Shown here one piece after another: positions 1-7,426 of a stretch of 27,027 nucleotides of DNA (position 1 is its first letter; each line of letters opens with the position of its first letter). The translations under genes were made by a program, and so were the position numbers. Source of the DNA: SPGG2 sp964194625 (lineage in GTDB: Bacteria; Pseudomonadota; Gammaproteobacteria; Acidiferrobacterales; SPGG2). The notes under the pieces were generated by a model. The model had not been told where the DNA came from and did no database searches. It worked only from the letters and a program-made list of their open reading frames with translations. Where the stretch lies: positions 1 to 27,027 of the forward strand of contig CAXMNC010000245.1 of NCBI GenBank assembly GCA_964194625.1, read 5' to 3'.

Positions 1-1086
1 GCGGCCATGACCTATATCAATGCGCTGCAGGAGCGGGATGTATTCAATGTATTGCGGGCATGGATGGTTTCTCGTGGCTTGTCGCTGCGCGCTATCTATT
101 GGGCCACGGGTGTATTGGCGTTCTTTATTTCTCCCGTTGCCGACAACCTGACCACCACGCTGATAATGGCCGCGGTGGTAATGGCGGTTGGTGCGGACAA
201 CCGCCAATTCGTCGTGCTCTCTTGTGTCAGTATTGTGGTTGCCGCAAACGCCGGTGGTGCCTTCAGTCCTTTCGGCGATATCACGACCCTCATGGTGTGG
301 CAGGCCGGCATTGTGCAATTTCAGGAGTTTTTCGCCCTGTTCATTCCCTCCGCCGTAAATTGGCTGGTACCGGCTGCCATCCTGTCGATGTTCTTGCCAC
401 AGGGACATCCGGAAGCGATTCGTACTACCGTTACCATACGCCAAGGTGGCATCGTTATCATGGTGCTTTTTCTTTGCACGATTGCGTTGGCGGTGGGCAT
501 GCACAACTTTCTGCATCTGCCGCCCGTACTTGGCATGATGACAGGCCTCGGTGTGCTCAAGCTCTATGGCTATCGGATAAAGCTGGCTGAACTACAGGGC
601 CCGGAAGAAGAAGGTTTAGAGTTTACGAGTGCGGTGACTAAAAGAAAGCCGTTCGATATCTTTCATCAAATGGAACGGGCGGAGTGGGATACGCTCATGT
701 TTTTCTATGGCGTCATTCTCTGCGTCGGCGGACTCGGTGCACTTGGTTATTTGGCGCTCGTCTCCGAGTCGTTATACGTAGGCCTGGGTGCGACCTGGGC
801 AAACGTAATCGTGGGTATACTATCGGCCATTGTCGACAACATTCCGGTGATGTTTGCTGTACTTACTATGCTGCCCGAGATGAGCCATGAGCAATGGTTG
901 CTCGTCACCCTTACCGCCGGTGTAGGCGGTTCGTTATTGTCGGTCGGTTCCGCCGCTGGTGTCGCGCTCATGGGTCAAGCGCGTGGCGTCTATACATTTT
1001 TCGCTCACCTCAAGTGGAGCTGGGCAATAGCCCTGGGTTATGCGGCGAGCATCTATACTCACATCTTGATTAACGGGACTGGATAG
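1..1086 (+). CDS. nhaD: NhaD-type Na+/H+ antiporter, 5' end cut off by the window
   Basis: This is the C-terminal part of a polytopic membrane antiporter exchanging Na+ (or Li+) for protons across the inner membrane. The frame is open from base 1; the first ATG, at 7, is probably internal, since NhaD proteins usually exceed 400 residues and 359 follow this ATG. The stretch containing SPVADNLTTTLIMAAVV, followed by GGAFSPFGDITTLMVW, is the conserved NhaD core, with polar and acidic residues inside hydrophobic helices. A second such segment near the end (AIVDNIPVMFAVLTM, then GSAAGVALMGQARG) mirrors it, as expected from the inverted repeat of ion-transporter-superfamily folds. The protein ends in TAG. 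NhaD is common in marine, halophilic and alkaliphilic bacteria, so sodium-rich surroundings are a fair inference. The family call is firm; the true start lies outside the window. Confidence 0.9.
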   Translation, partial: AAMTYINALQERDVFNVLRAWMVSRGLSLRAIYWATGVLAFFISPVADNLTTTLIMAAVVMAVGADNRQFVVLSCVSIVVAANAGGAFSPFGDITTLMVWQAGIVQFQEFFALFIPSAVNWLVPAAILSMFLPQGHPEAIRTTVTIRQGGIVIMVLFLCTIALAVGMHNFLHLPPVLGMMTGLGVLKLYGYRIKLAELQGPEEEGLEFTSAVTKRKPFDIFHQMERAEWDTLMFFYGVILCVGGLGALGYLALVSESLYVGLGATWANVIVGILSAIVDNIPVMFAVLTMLPEMSHEQWLLVTLTAGVGGSLLSVGSAAGVALMGQARGVYTFFAHLKWSWAIALGYAASIYTHILINGTG

Positions 1087-1232
1087 CGTGTGCTCTGACT
1101 GCGACCAGCAACTAACTACTATTTATTTGCTCCACCATATTGACTGTCCGCGGTTGTGGCGTTGCTATTCGCCTGTTTGTGGGCGAAGCTTCTTGATATC
1201 TTAATCTGCCCACCCGACAGGAGACTGTCGCG

Positions 1233-1397
1233 ATGAGGTCTGGTTCCAGCAGAAAGGGCGGCAATGTCCGCAACAAATCCCTCCTAATGGTCGTGATCGT
1301 GGGCGCCATGCTCACGATGAGTGATATGCCGCCCGTAAGGGAACACCATGATAAGAAATTACAGGAGGTGCGAAAATGCGTAACCAACTTACCTTAG
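1233..1397 (+). CDS. Small ORF resembling the leader of the next gene
   Basis: This 54-codon ORF opens with ATG preceded by CAGGAG about ten bases upstream. It has a basic N-terminus and one hydrophobic stretch (SLLMVVIVGAMLTM), so it could be a signal peptide or single membrane helix. Residues 11 onward, VRNKSLLMVVIVGAMLTM, align with the start of the following gene, MRNQLTLVFLVAGALLTMG, without gaps. It overlaps that gene by 22 bases in another frame. I read it either as a decayed or shortened duplicate of the neighbour or as a small translated leader coupled to it. No known family is recognised and expression is unproven. Confidence 0.4.
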   Translation: MRSGSSRKGGNVRNKSLLMVVIVGAMLTMSDMPPVREHHDKKLQEVRKCVTNLP

Positions 1398-1810
1398 TTT
1401 TCTTAGTCGCAGGCGCCTTACTCACAATGGGCGCGAAACTGCCGGAGGTACCGATTGAAGATTTCACAAGCGTAGCGGGCACATGGAAGGGCATGGTTTC
1501 CTGGAAAGGTTACACTAGCTGGACTTCGCCGATCACGATAACCCTGAGACAGGACGGGTCGTACGATGAGGACAATGGCTGGCTTCCCGGCCAGGGAAAG
1601 ATGCGCATTGTGGAGGGCAAGCTTCAGTACGAATCCGCCGACGGTCAAATTGTGACTATCACCCTCCACGAAGGGAGTGGAAAGCGGCTTTTGAAGGCTA
1701 AGGTTGAGGACGGCAGTAGTTGGAAAGCAAGACCTGCGAAGAAAGAGCGAAATAAGAAAAAGAAGAAAAAGAAGAAAAAGAACCAGACAAGCGAAAAGAA
1801 GGAATACTGA
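1376..1810 (+). CDS. Small exported protein with lysine-rich tail, unknown function
   Basis: The 144-residue ORF starts at ATG after a strong Shine-Dalgarno sequence (ACAGGAGGTG, about five bases spacing). The first 20 or so residues form a short basic then hydrophobic segment typical of a Sec signal peptide; there is no clear lipobox. The middle (about 28-115) is rich in beta-prone sequence with paired WKG motifs (GTWKGMVSWKGYTSW), which suggests a small beta-sandwich or lipocalin-like fold, but I cannot name a family. The last 25 or so residues are almost all lysine, including nine in a row, so the tail would be strongly positive and could bind nucleic acid, phospholipid or other polyanions. 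No functional link to its neighbours is evident. Confidence 0.65.
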   Translation: MRNQLTLVFLVAGALLTMGAKLPEVPIEDFTSVAGTWKGMVSWKGYTSWTSPITITLRQDGSYDEDNGWLPGQGKMRIVEGKLQYESADGQIVTITLHEGSGKRLLKAKVEDGSSWKARPAKKERNKKKKKKKKKNQTSEKKEY

Positions 1811-1837
1811 GCGAGCCTCTTTAACGAACGCAGGGTA

Positions 1838-2692
1838 CTAGCTCTCCCAGCCTACCCGTCCCTGCATCGCAACGGCGCCGGTCGGCCCTGTCGCCCAGAC
1901 GTCACTCACCGTTTCTTTGGTCCGCCCCGCTAGCGTTATTGGTTCGTCGTTGAACAAAGGCCCAATTGCACGGTATTCATACGAGCTCGGGGTTCGTGTT
2001 GCGTGTCGGGTCGCGGCATCGAGCAATAGCAACGCGGTCAACGGCCCGTGTACGACCAGGCCGCGATAACCTTCGACCTGTGTTACATAAGGGTAGTCGT
2101 AGTGAATACGGTGGTTATTTGAGGTAAGGGCAGAGAAGCGAAATAGCACCACCGCATCCGGCATAAACGTCTCTTTCCAGTCGACGTCATCAGGTGGAGC
2201 TGTTCGTTGACGCGACGGCTGGTCGGGCTTTGGAATCTCGCAGTAGACAAGGTCCTGTTGTTCGTCCACACAAGGGCCGGAAGCGTTACTGATCAAGTGC
2301 CGTAGTTTGAGGACGACGAGCTTTCCGCTACGGCCGTCCTTCTCCTCGACCGAGAGGATTTCCGTTTTACGTTCGATTTCGTCGCCAATCCCGATGGGAT
2401 GTAAGAACTGCAGCCGCCCGCCCGCCCACATGCGACGCGGTAAATCGATTGGTGGCAAAAATGTACCGCGGCGCGGATGACCGTCTGTACCTAAGTTAGA
2501 CTGCGGGACGATGGGCTTGAAGTAGATCCAGTGCCAATACTCGGGCAATGCAACCCCAGGCCGGAATTGCTCTGGATCCCGGTCGAGGAGGGCGGCCATG
2601 GCTCTGGCCTGAGCGGCCGCTGCGATGTCACTTTCTGTCTTTTTGCGGCCCCGCCACGCCTCCAGACTCGTAGTGCTTGTTACCTGGGTCAT
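1838..2692 (-). CDS. MaoC-type hotdog hydratase/dehydratase
   Basis: This 284-residue protein has the double-hotdog layout of MaoC/FAS1-like dehydratases: an N-terminal hotdog (about 1-155) and a C-terminal one (about 175-284). The C-terminal half has the hydratase motif region HRIHYDYPYVTQVEGYRGLVVHG, where H197 and D199 correspond to the catalytic His/Asp pair of hydratase 2 enzymes. Family members of this length hydrate 2-enoyl-CoA thioesters; mesaconyl-C4-CoA and itaconyl-CoA hydratases have this architecture. A CaiB-type CoA-transferase lies 1.8 kb away on the same strand, which fits a small dicarboxylate-CoA pathway, but no citramalyl-CoA lyase is visible. Fold and reaction class are well supported; the substrate is inferred. 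It is divergent from the HD-GYP gene. Confidence 0.75.
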   Translation of the reverse strand: MTQVTSTTSLEAWRGRKKTESDIAAAAQARAMAALLDRDPEQFRPGVALPEYWHWIYFKPIVPQSNLGTDGHPRRGTFLPPIDLPRRMWAGGRLQFLHPIGIGDEIERKTEILSVEEKDGRSGKLVVLKLRHLISNASGPCVDEQQDLVYCEIPKPDQPSRQRTAPPDDVDWKETFMPDAVVLFRFSALTSNNHRIHYDYPYVTQVEGYRGLVVHGPLTALLLLDAATRHATRTPSSYEYRAIGPLFNDEPITLAGRTKETVSDVWATGPTGAVAMQGRVGWES

Positions 2693-3162
2693 ACTCTTAT
2701 CGTCGAGCTAATCCCGACTCCTCTGCGCCTTTTGCCTCGATTCCTTCAAGTTTTCGGTCAGTTATCCAGGGACAGTTCATCCGCCTTTTGACCCCGTGAG
2801 TCCTCTCGTCATCAACGGGGTAATCCTACCTCGATCGGTGCAACCGAAGGCAAGCGGTTAACGACGAACTGAGCGACGGTGTCTTTCGTCGGCCATATTT
2901 GCGCGCTCAGTAAGATACTTTGCTTTGTGGCGATGATCCAGCCCCACCAGGCTAGACAAGTGACGTGGATGGGCACCTATGGCCGCGCCTGCTTGGCCTG
3001 CCAATCGCGGTTGTAATGGCCTCCACAACGTGTCGCAAGCTCAGTAACTTATTGTGATTTCGGGTTTTGGTCGGGGGCGCTCGTCGACCAGTCCAGGAGC
3101 TTGGCGTGATTTGGCCTGAGAATTGCAAGCAAGATTCTAGTTTGTACGTAAGCATTAATCAA
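2693..3162. other. Divergent intergenic region, 470 bp
   Basis: This gap lies between the start of the leftward MaoC-type gene and the rightward HD-GYP gene. I see no convincing coding sequence or RNA gene. The only clear structure is a 7-bp inverted repeat, ACCCCGT at 2791-2797 and ACGGGGT at 2815-2821, with a 17-base loop. Promoters for both flanking genes must lie here, but I cannot pick -10/-35 boxes with confidence. A cyclic-di-GMP riboswitch was looked for because of the HD-GYP gene and not found. Confidence 0.4.
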
Positions 3163-4461
3163 ATGGGCCAAACCACACTTATAAAGATATCGGTTGAAGA
3201 TCTGCGGTTGGGTATGTACGTGTGCGATATCGATCGTCCCTGGCTTGAAACCCCCTTTTTGTTTCAGGGATTCGAGATTCGCACCCAAGAGCAGATCGAA
3301 GAGCTTAAGCGCTATTGCAAGGACGTGTACATAGGTGCCGATGTTAACGACGTAGTTACACGCTACTCACCTCGTTCCGTTGGCGACCGGCGGAGAAAGA
3401 TGTCGTTCTTCACCGACCCGCAGAAGAAGTTGGAGTTCGAGCTCCTAAAGAAAGCAAATGCCCCGAACCGTACGACGACGAAACCTTGCTATGCGGACCA
3501 AACGACAGTCGAAGAAGAAGTGACAGCGATTACCGAGACCTATAAAGAGAGTATAGCCATAATCAAGACAGTGATGCAGGACACCCGATTTGGAAAAAGC
3601 TTGGACATACCCGGGGCAAAAAAGGCAGTGGGGCAAATGGCGGAGAGCGTAATTCGCAATCCCGATGCGCTTATGTGCTTTGCCCAACTCAAGAAAAAGG
3701 ACGAATACACTGCCCTGCACAGCCTTCGAGTGTGCATCTTGGCACTCACCTTCGGCCGCCACTTGGGATTTGACCTTGAGCAGCTGCATGTCCTCGGGAT
3801 CGGTGCTTTGTTACAAGACGTGGGCAAGATGCGAATACCCGATGAGATATTGAAAAAACCTGAGTCTCTGACCGAGCAGGAGTTTACTTTAATGAAGAGC
3901 CATGTGCCTCGTGGTGTGACCATCCTGGCGAGTACAAAAGGCATACCTCAGGGTGCGATCGAAATCGCTGAACGCCATCATGAACGATATGATGGCTCCG
4001 GATACATGAATGGGCTTAGAGGTGATGAGATCGGGATTTTCGGCACGATCGGCAGCTTTGTCGATTATTATGATGCCCTCACCAGCGACCGGCCGCATCA
4101 GGCTGCCACCCCCGCGCATTTTGCGCTGAGAAAACTTTACGAATGGCGCGACAAAGCGTTCGACAAAGAATTTGTCCAACAATTCATCCAATGTATGGGC
4201 ACCTATCCGATCGGCAGCGTGGTCAGGCTGAACACCGGTGAAGTGGGCGTAGTGATAACCACGAATCGTGTTCGCCGTCTCAGGCCTAAAGTAACGTTGG
4301 TGCTCAAACCGGACCGTACTCCATACGCAACGCCGAAAACCATCGACCTCATGCGCCAGAGTCACGACGGTAATCATCCGGCCGAGATCGATCAGGCGCT
4401 AGAGCCCCACGCCTATGGCATCGATCCCGTTACCTACCTGCCGCTCACGATTGGTCTTTAG
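3163..4461 (+). CDS. DUF3391 / HD-GYP domain protein with altered HD motif
   Basis: HD-GYP proteins are metal-dependent phosphodiesterases that hydrolyse cyclic di-GMP. I start at ATG 3163 because MGQTTLIKISVEDLRLGMYV is the typical opening of DUF3391; an in-frame TTG at 3067 would add 32 unconserved residues. The protein is 432 residues: DUF3391 at about 1-130, HD-GYP at about 160-345. Visible motifs are H186 (HSLRV), then LLQDVGK where HD is expected (Q218-D219), H247 (MKSH), H272-H273 (RHHERYDGSGY), and GYM instead of GYP. Loss of the HD histidine removes a metal ligand, so activity may be reduced or the protein may act only as a c-di-GMP or partner-binding module. It converges on the CoA-transferase gene with 19 bp between stops. 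Confidence 0.85.
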   Translation: MGQTTLIKISVEDLRLGMYVCDIDRPWLETPFLFQGFEIRTQEQIEELKRYCKDVYIGADVNDVVTRYSPRSVGDRRRKMSFFTDPQKKLEFELLKKANAPNRTTTKPCYADQTTVEEEVTAITETYKESIAIIKTVMQDTRFGKSLDIPGAKKAVGQMAESVIRNPDALMCFAQLKKKDEYTALHSLRVCILALTFGRHLGFDLEQLHVLGIGALLQDVGKMRIPDEILKKPESLTEQEFTLMKSHVPRGVTILASTKGIPQGAIEIAERHHERYDGSGYMNGLRGDEIGIFGTIGSFVDYYDALTSDRPHQAATPAHFALRKLYEWRDKAFDKEFVQQFIQCMGTYPIGSVVRLNTGEVGVVITTNRVRRLRPKVTLVLKPDRTPYATPKTIDLMRQSHDGNHPAEIDQALEPHAYGIDPVTYLPLTIGL

Positions 4462-4480
4462 ACCAACCCACGCTATCGCA

Positions 4481-5596
4481 TCATCCACCGAATTCGTTGC
4501 GAATGGCTTCGGTATGTTCACCCAATTCAGGCACGCGTTCATCGATATCGTTTCTGAACGGCAGTGGCGACGCGGGTAGTTTGATCGAACCGCTGGGCGT
4601 ATCGACGGTAGTTGTCTGAAGCTGTGGGTGATTAGCGAGCTCTTCCACAGAATTCATGTTCGCATACGCAATACTGGCTGCTCGCAGTCGCTCCACAACT
4701 TCCGCCAGTGGTAGCTGTGAGAAGACGCTGTCGATCGTTGCGTCTAGTTGGTCACGATGATCAACTCGTAAACTGTTGGAGATGAATATTTCGTGCGTTG
4801 CAACCTCGGGCATCTGTAGTACATCTTCACAAAACCGACGCCATTCACGTTCGTTCTGAATGCCGATCATCACCTGGCGCCCATCCTGAACTCGGTAACA
4901 ACCGTAGGGTGCGATCGATGCATGGTGAGTGCCGCTTCTTACCGGCGCCTTGCCGCCATACACTTGGTGCAGATAAGGGACGCTCATCCAGTCAGCCAAG
5001 CAGTCAAACAACGAGATTTTGATCGCTGTTCCTTGTCCGGTTTTCTCTCTAACTATGAGTGCTTCCAAAATTGCTGCGTAGGCGTGCAGGCCAGCGCCAA
5101 TATCTGCGAGCGATACACCCACTTTCGCCGGTGCATCAGGAGTGCCGGTGACGGCGAGCAAACCCGTTTCTCCTTGCAGGAGATTGTCATAGGCCTTCAT
5201 TTGCGCATAGGGTCCGCTATCCCCGTAACCACTTATATCGCAAGTAATCAACCTATTGCACCCGCGGCGCAGTTCGTCGCTGCCGAAACCAGCCCGGCCG
5301 GCGGCGCCTGGCGCCAAGTTTTGGATGAATACATCTGCACGTGCCAACATGCGGTGGAGCAGATCTGAATCCTGTTGTTGCTTTATGTCCAGCACCAATG
5401 ATTGTTTGCCGCGATTCAACCAAACAAAATAGGCGCTTTCCCCTTGCACCACATGATCGTAAGCGCGTGCGAAATCTCCGGTCTCACGTTCAATTTTGAT
5501 AACCCGCGCCCCCGCCTGTGCGAGTTTGCATGAGGTAAACGGGGCCGCCACTGCCTGTTCCAGTGCAATAACCAGTATGTCGTTTAAGATCGGCAC
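4481..5596 (-). CDS. CaiB/BaiF family (class III) CoA-transferase
   Basis: Class III CoA-transferases move coenzyme A between carboxylic acids through mixed anhydrides on an active-site aspartate. This 371-residue protein has the family opening (LEQAVAAPFTSCKLAQAGARVIKIE), the NRGKQSLVLDIK segment, and the catalytic region AYDNLLQGETGLLAVTG, in which D137 should be the nucleophile (equivalent to Asp169 of formyl-CoA transferase). It also has the SGYGDSGPY motif just before. It is the last gene of a leftward group: DoxX, GlcG-like, then this one, with 16 bp to the GlcG stop. Substrate cannot be read from sequence; a dicarboxylate such as itaconate, mesaconate or citramalate is suggested only by the nearby MaoC-type hydratase. 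Confidence 0.88.
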   Translation of the reverse strand: MPILNDILVIALEQAVAAPFTSCKLAQAGARVIKIERETGDFARAYDHVVQGESAYFVWLNRGKQSLVLDIKQQQDSDLLHRMLARADVFIQNLAPGAAGRAGFGSDELRRGCNRLITCDISGYGDSGPYAQMKAYDNLLQGETGLLAVTGTPDAPAKVGVSLADIGAGLHAYAAILEALIVREKTGQGTAIKISLFDCLADWMSVPYLHQVYGGKAPVRSGTHHASIAPYGCYRVQDGRQVMIGIQNEREWRRFCEDVLQMPEVATHEIFISNSLRVDHRDQLDATIDSVFSQLPLAEVVERLRAASIAYANMNSVEELANHPQLQTTTVDTPSGSIKLPASPLPFRNDIDERVPELGEHTEAIRNEFGG

Positions 5597-5612
5597 TGTT
5601 TGGTGTGCGCGG

Positions 5613-6041
5613 TTATTTTTGTAGCTGTTTTAAGAACGCATCAATCCCCACTTGTGCGACCGTTTCATCTTGATCCGGCCGGCCGGAGCTGCAGCCCACC
5701 CCGCCCACAATTTCGTTATCGACAAACACCGGGAGACCGCCGCCGAAAACCATGAATCGCCCCTGATTGCTAACGTGGATACCAAACGATGGCCCACCCG
5801 GCCCGCTCGTCTTGGCGTATTCGAGCGTAGACTTCCGTGCCCCGGCCGCGGTGAAGGCCTTACTAATGGCAATATCTATGCTGGTAATGCGGGCATTGTC
5901 CATGCGGTGAAACATAAGAAGGTTGCCACCGTCGTCGGTGATCGCGATATCCATGTCGACCCCGATTTCACGCGCTTGGTTTTCTGCTGCCGCCATGATT
6001 ATTCTTGCATCGTCCAGGGTTAATTTTGGTACAGTTCTCAT
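5613..6041 (-). CDS. GlcG/HbpS family (DUF336) protein
   Basis: This 142-residue protein matches the GlcG/HbpS fold: an N-terminal helix (LTLDDARIIMAAAENQAREIG), a strand segment with DIAITDDGGNLLMFHRMDNA, and the conserved glycine-rich C-terminal part (FGGGLPVFVDNEIVGGVGCSSG). Members include the haem-binding HbpS of Streptomyces and the GlcG protein of glycolate operons; most are small cytosolic or secreted proteins of uncertain role. I see no signal peptide here. It sits between a DoxX gene and a CoA-transferase gene with gaps of 38 and 16 bp, so the three are probably cotranscribed. Family assignment is strong, function weak. Confidence 0.85.
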   Translation of the reverse strand: MRTVPKLTLDDARIIMAAAENQAREIGVDMDIAITDDGGNLLMFHRMDNARITSIDIAISKAFTAAGARKSTLEYAKTSGPGGPSFGIHVSNQGRFMVFGGGLPVFVDNEIVGGVGCSSGRPDQDETVAQVGIDAFLKQLQK

Positions 6042-6079
6042 TTGTTTGGTTCTACACGAAAAACTGTAAGTTTAGTCCA

Positions 6080-6526
6080 CTAGAATTCTTTGCCGATCGC
6101 CCGGTCTATCGACAGTTCGCCACCGCCGCGAAAGAAAATACCAATCATCAAGATGGTCCACAGTAGGGGATATTCGTAGTCGCCTTCGTTCCAAAAAAAA
6201 CCATTACCGAAATGCACGTAGAAGACAGCAACGAGCAACAGCACAGCGGCCGCCACTGCAGCTGGTCGCGTCAGTAATCCGATGGCGATGAGAAGGCCGC
6301 CAAAAAACTCGGTTGCACCAACCAGATAGGCGAGCGGCAGCGCAGGCTCGAGGCCGATCTTTGAGAAAAACCCAACCGTCCCATCGATAGTACCGCCGAA
6401 CAATTTTCGCGCGCCATGTGGCACAAGGAATAGTCCGCTAAAGAATCGGATCCACGGGTAACACAATCCTGAGCCTGCTTCGTACAGACCACCCACAGCA
6501 GGAATGATAAGTCGAGCTCTGTCCAT
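6080..6526 (-). CDS. DoxX family membrane protein
   Basis: This 148-residue protein has four predicted membrane helices and the DoxX signature: an early FSGLFLVPHGARKLFGG segment, followed by ATEFFGGLLIAIGLLTRPAA. DoxX proteins are small inner-membrane proteins, some tied to quinone-linked oxidation, others to redox stress. The start at 6526 is backed by GAGAAGG a few bases upstream on the coding strand. It is the first gene of the leftward DoxX - GlcG - CoA-transferase operon and is divergent from the YkvA-type gene. A specific role is unknown. Confidence 0.85.
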   Translation of the reverse strand: MDRARLIIPAVGGLYEAGSGLCYPWIRFFSGLFLVPHGARKLFGGTIDGTVGFFSKIGLEPALPLAYLVGATEFFGGLLIAIGLLTRPAAVAAAVLLLVAVFYVHFGNGFFWNEGDYEYPLLWTILMIGIFFRGGGELSIDRAIGKEF

Positions 6527-6657
6527 TGGATCGCCTTCTCTATTTTACGGCATGATGTTATCACTGTTTGGTGGTGCCCTGGAAACCTCGTCAGTCAGGT
6601 TGCCGATGCAGACAACGGGCGTTAGAGTTACAGGTAAGTCTGTCTGATGAACACACT

Positions 6658-7065
6658 ATGAAGGATGGCCCGTCCAAGGTCGTTATACCGCTCGTATCGG
6701 AGCAAGACACTAGAGCGCTTCTGGAGAAGTATCGTCGCGCCGCGCAGCTAGCGGCGCAGGCGGCCGAGAAAGCACAAAAGAACAAAGCCGCGCTGCAGAA
6801 GGTCTGGGACGATTTGCTGACACTGACGCGGCTATTGCGCGCGTGGGCAAGAAGGGAATACACGGCGGTGCCTTGGAGGACCCTTGTCGCCGTGGTGGCC
6901 GTACTTATCTATTTCCTTAACCCTTTCGACCTGATTCCCGATTTCTTGCCGACTCTCGGTCTTGTCGATGATGCCACCTTGGTGGGACTGGTGGTTGCAT
7001 CAATCGGTGAAGATCTAGCGCAGTTCCGTGAGTGGGAAAGCAAGCGAAGCGGGGAACATAGTTAG
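6658..7065 (+). CDS. YkvA/DUF1232 family membrane protein
   Basis: I chose ATG 6658 (135 residues) because upstream in-frame codons give a low-complexity, unconserved stretch. Residues about 15-75 form a charged, alanine-rich helix, probably a coiled coil (AAQLAAQAAEKAQKNKAALQKV). The DUF1232 core follows: VAVLIYFLNPFDLIPDFLPTLGLVDDATLVGLV, with the hallmark NPxDLIPD and VDD motifs in one or two short membrane segments. The biochemical role of the family is unknown. The stop codon is immediately followed, in the same frame, by the globin remnant described next. Confidence 0.8.
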   Translation: MKDGPSKVVIPLVSEQDTRALLEKYRRAAQLAAQAAEKAQKNKAALQKVWDDLLTLTRLLRAWARREYTAVPWRTLVAVVAVLIYFLNPFDLIPDFLPTLGLVDDATLVGLVVASIGEDLAQFREWESKRSGEHS

Positions 7066-7239
7066 CAACAGTATCGTAGAGCAGGGGCTCACGTCGGAAT
7101 GAATATAAGTAGCGCGCACTTTAATGCCCTGGTCGAGGATCTTGTGACGACGCTCGACAAGTTTCAGATACCCGAACGAGAAAAGAACGAACTGTTGGCC
7201 ATTCTCGGACCACTGAAAGCGGATATCGTGACCCAATAG
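7066..7239 (+). pseudogene. 3' remnant of a truncated haemoglobin (group I) gene
   Basis: Directly after the DUF1232 stop, the same frame stays open for 57 codons and then ends in TAG. The translation AHVGMNISSAHFNALVEDLV, continuing TTLDKFQIPEREKNELLAIL, strongly resembles the C-terminal G and H helices of group I truncated haemoglobins, which typically read AHKGM...HFDALVEDLV...L..F.VP..E..ELL. The N-terminal two thirds, including the distal and proximal haem-pocket residues, are absent. An internal ATG at 7099 could allow a 46-residue peptide, but it could not bind haem as a globin does. The likely origin is a deletion that removed the 5' part and brought the tail against the DUF1232 gene. 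The globin identity is from remembered family sequences. Confidence 0.6.
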
Positions 7240-7257
7240 TGGAGGGTGGAGGTAGCC

Positions 7258-7289
7258 GCACCCCGCAGTCCTCTTGGACTGCGGGGTGC
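7258..7289 (+). terminator. Strong hairpin, possible terminator
   Basis: A perfect 14-bp stem with a four-base TCTT loop: GCACCCCGCAGTCC at 7258-7271 pairs with GGACTGCGGGGTGC at 7276-7289. It lies just after the globin remnant and before the regulatory region of the sirohaem reductase. No run of T follows, so it is not a standard intrinsic terminator; it may end transcription with Rho, protect an RNA end, or be a protein site. Confidence 0.4.
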
Positions 7290-7302
7290 CGGCACCATAG
7301 AC

Positions 7303-7323
7303 GATATAACCTAGTGTTATATC
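7303..7323. promoter_or_regulatory. Inverted repeat with LysR-type spacing, candidate operator
   Basis: GATATAAC at 7303-7310 and GTTATATC at 7316-7323 form a perfect 8-bp inverted repeat around a CTAGT spacer. Within it lies a T-N11-A core, the classical LysR-family box. It is about 100 bp upstream of the reductase start, and a CysB-like LysR regulator is encoded in the same locus, so a CysB-type operator is a reasonable inference. Binding is unproven. Confidence 0.45.
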
Positions 7324-7334
7324 TAAATTACTAT

Positions 7335-7358
7335 TTATTATTTAATGGTATATGGCGG
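7335..7358 (+). repeat. 24-bp element, copy 1, upstream of the sirohaem reductase
   Basis: This AT-rich element ends in TATATGGCGG and matches 22 of 24 bases of positions 16844-16867, which lie upstream of cysG. The differences are T/A at base 9 and G/T at base 14. It is about 70 bp from the reductase start codon. Two copies, each in front of a gene needed for sirohaem enzyme activity, suggest a shared regulatory site, though its orientation relative to transcription differs between the two. Confidence 0.5.
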
Positions 7359-7426
7359 ATCCGCAATAATGGGACCTCGATCGCAAATAGCCAGCGTGAC
7401 GAGTATCACGCACGCGGAGGGCCCCT

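Noticed and set aside
1161..1190. Intrinsic terminator after nhaD (TTCGCC/GGCGAA stem)
   Set aside because: The stem is only 6 bp with an imperfect extension and no T-run, so support is too weak.
3067..3162. Longer TTG start for the HD-GYP protein
   Set aside because: The added 32 residues look unconserved; DUF3391 begins at the ATG at 3163.
2693..3162. Possible cyclic-di-GMP riboswitch before the HD-GYP gene
   Set aside because: I could not match the conserved GEMM core; only a 7-bp inverted repeat with a long loop is present.
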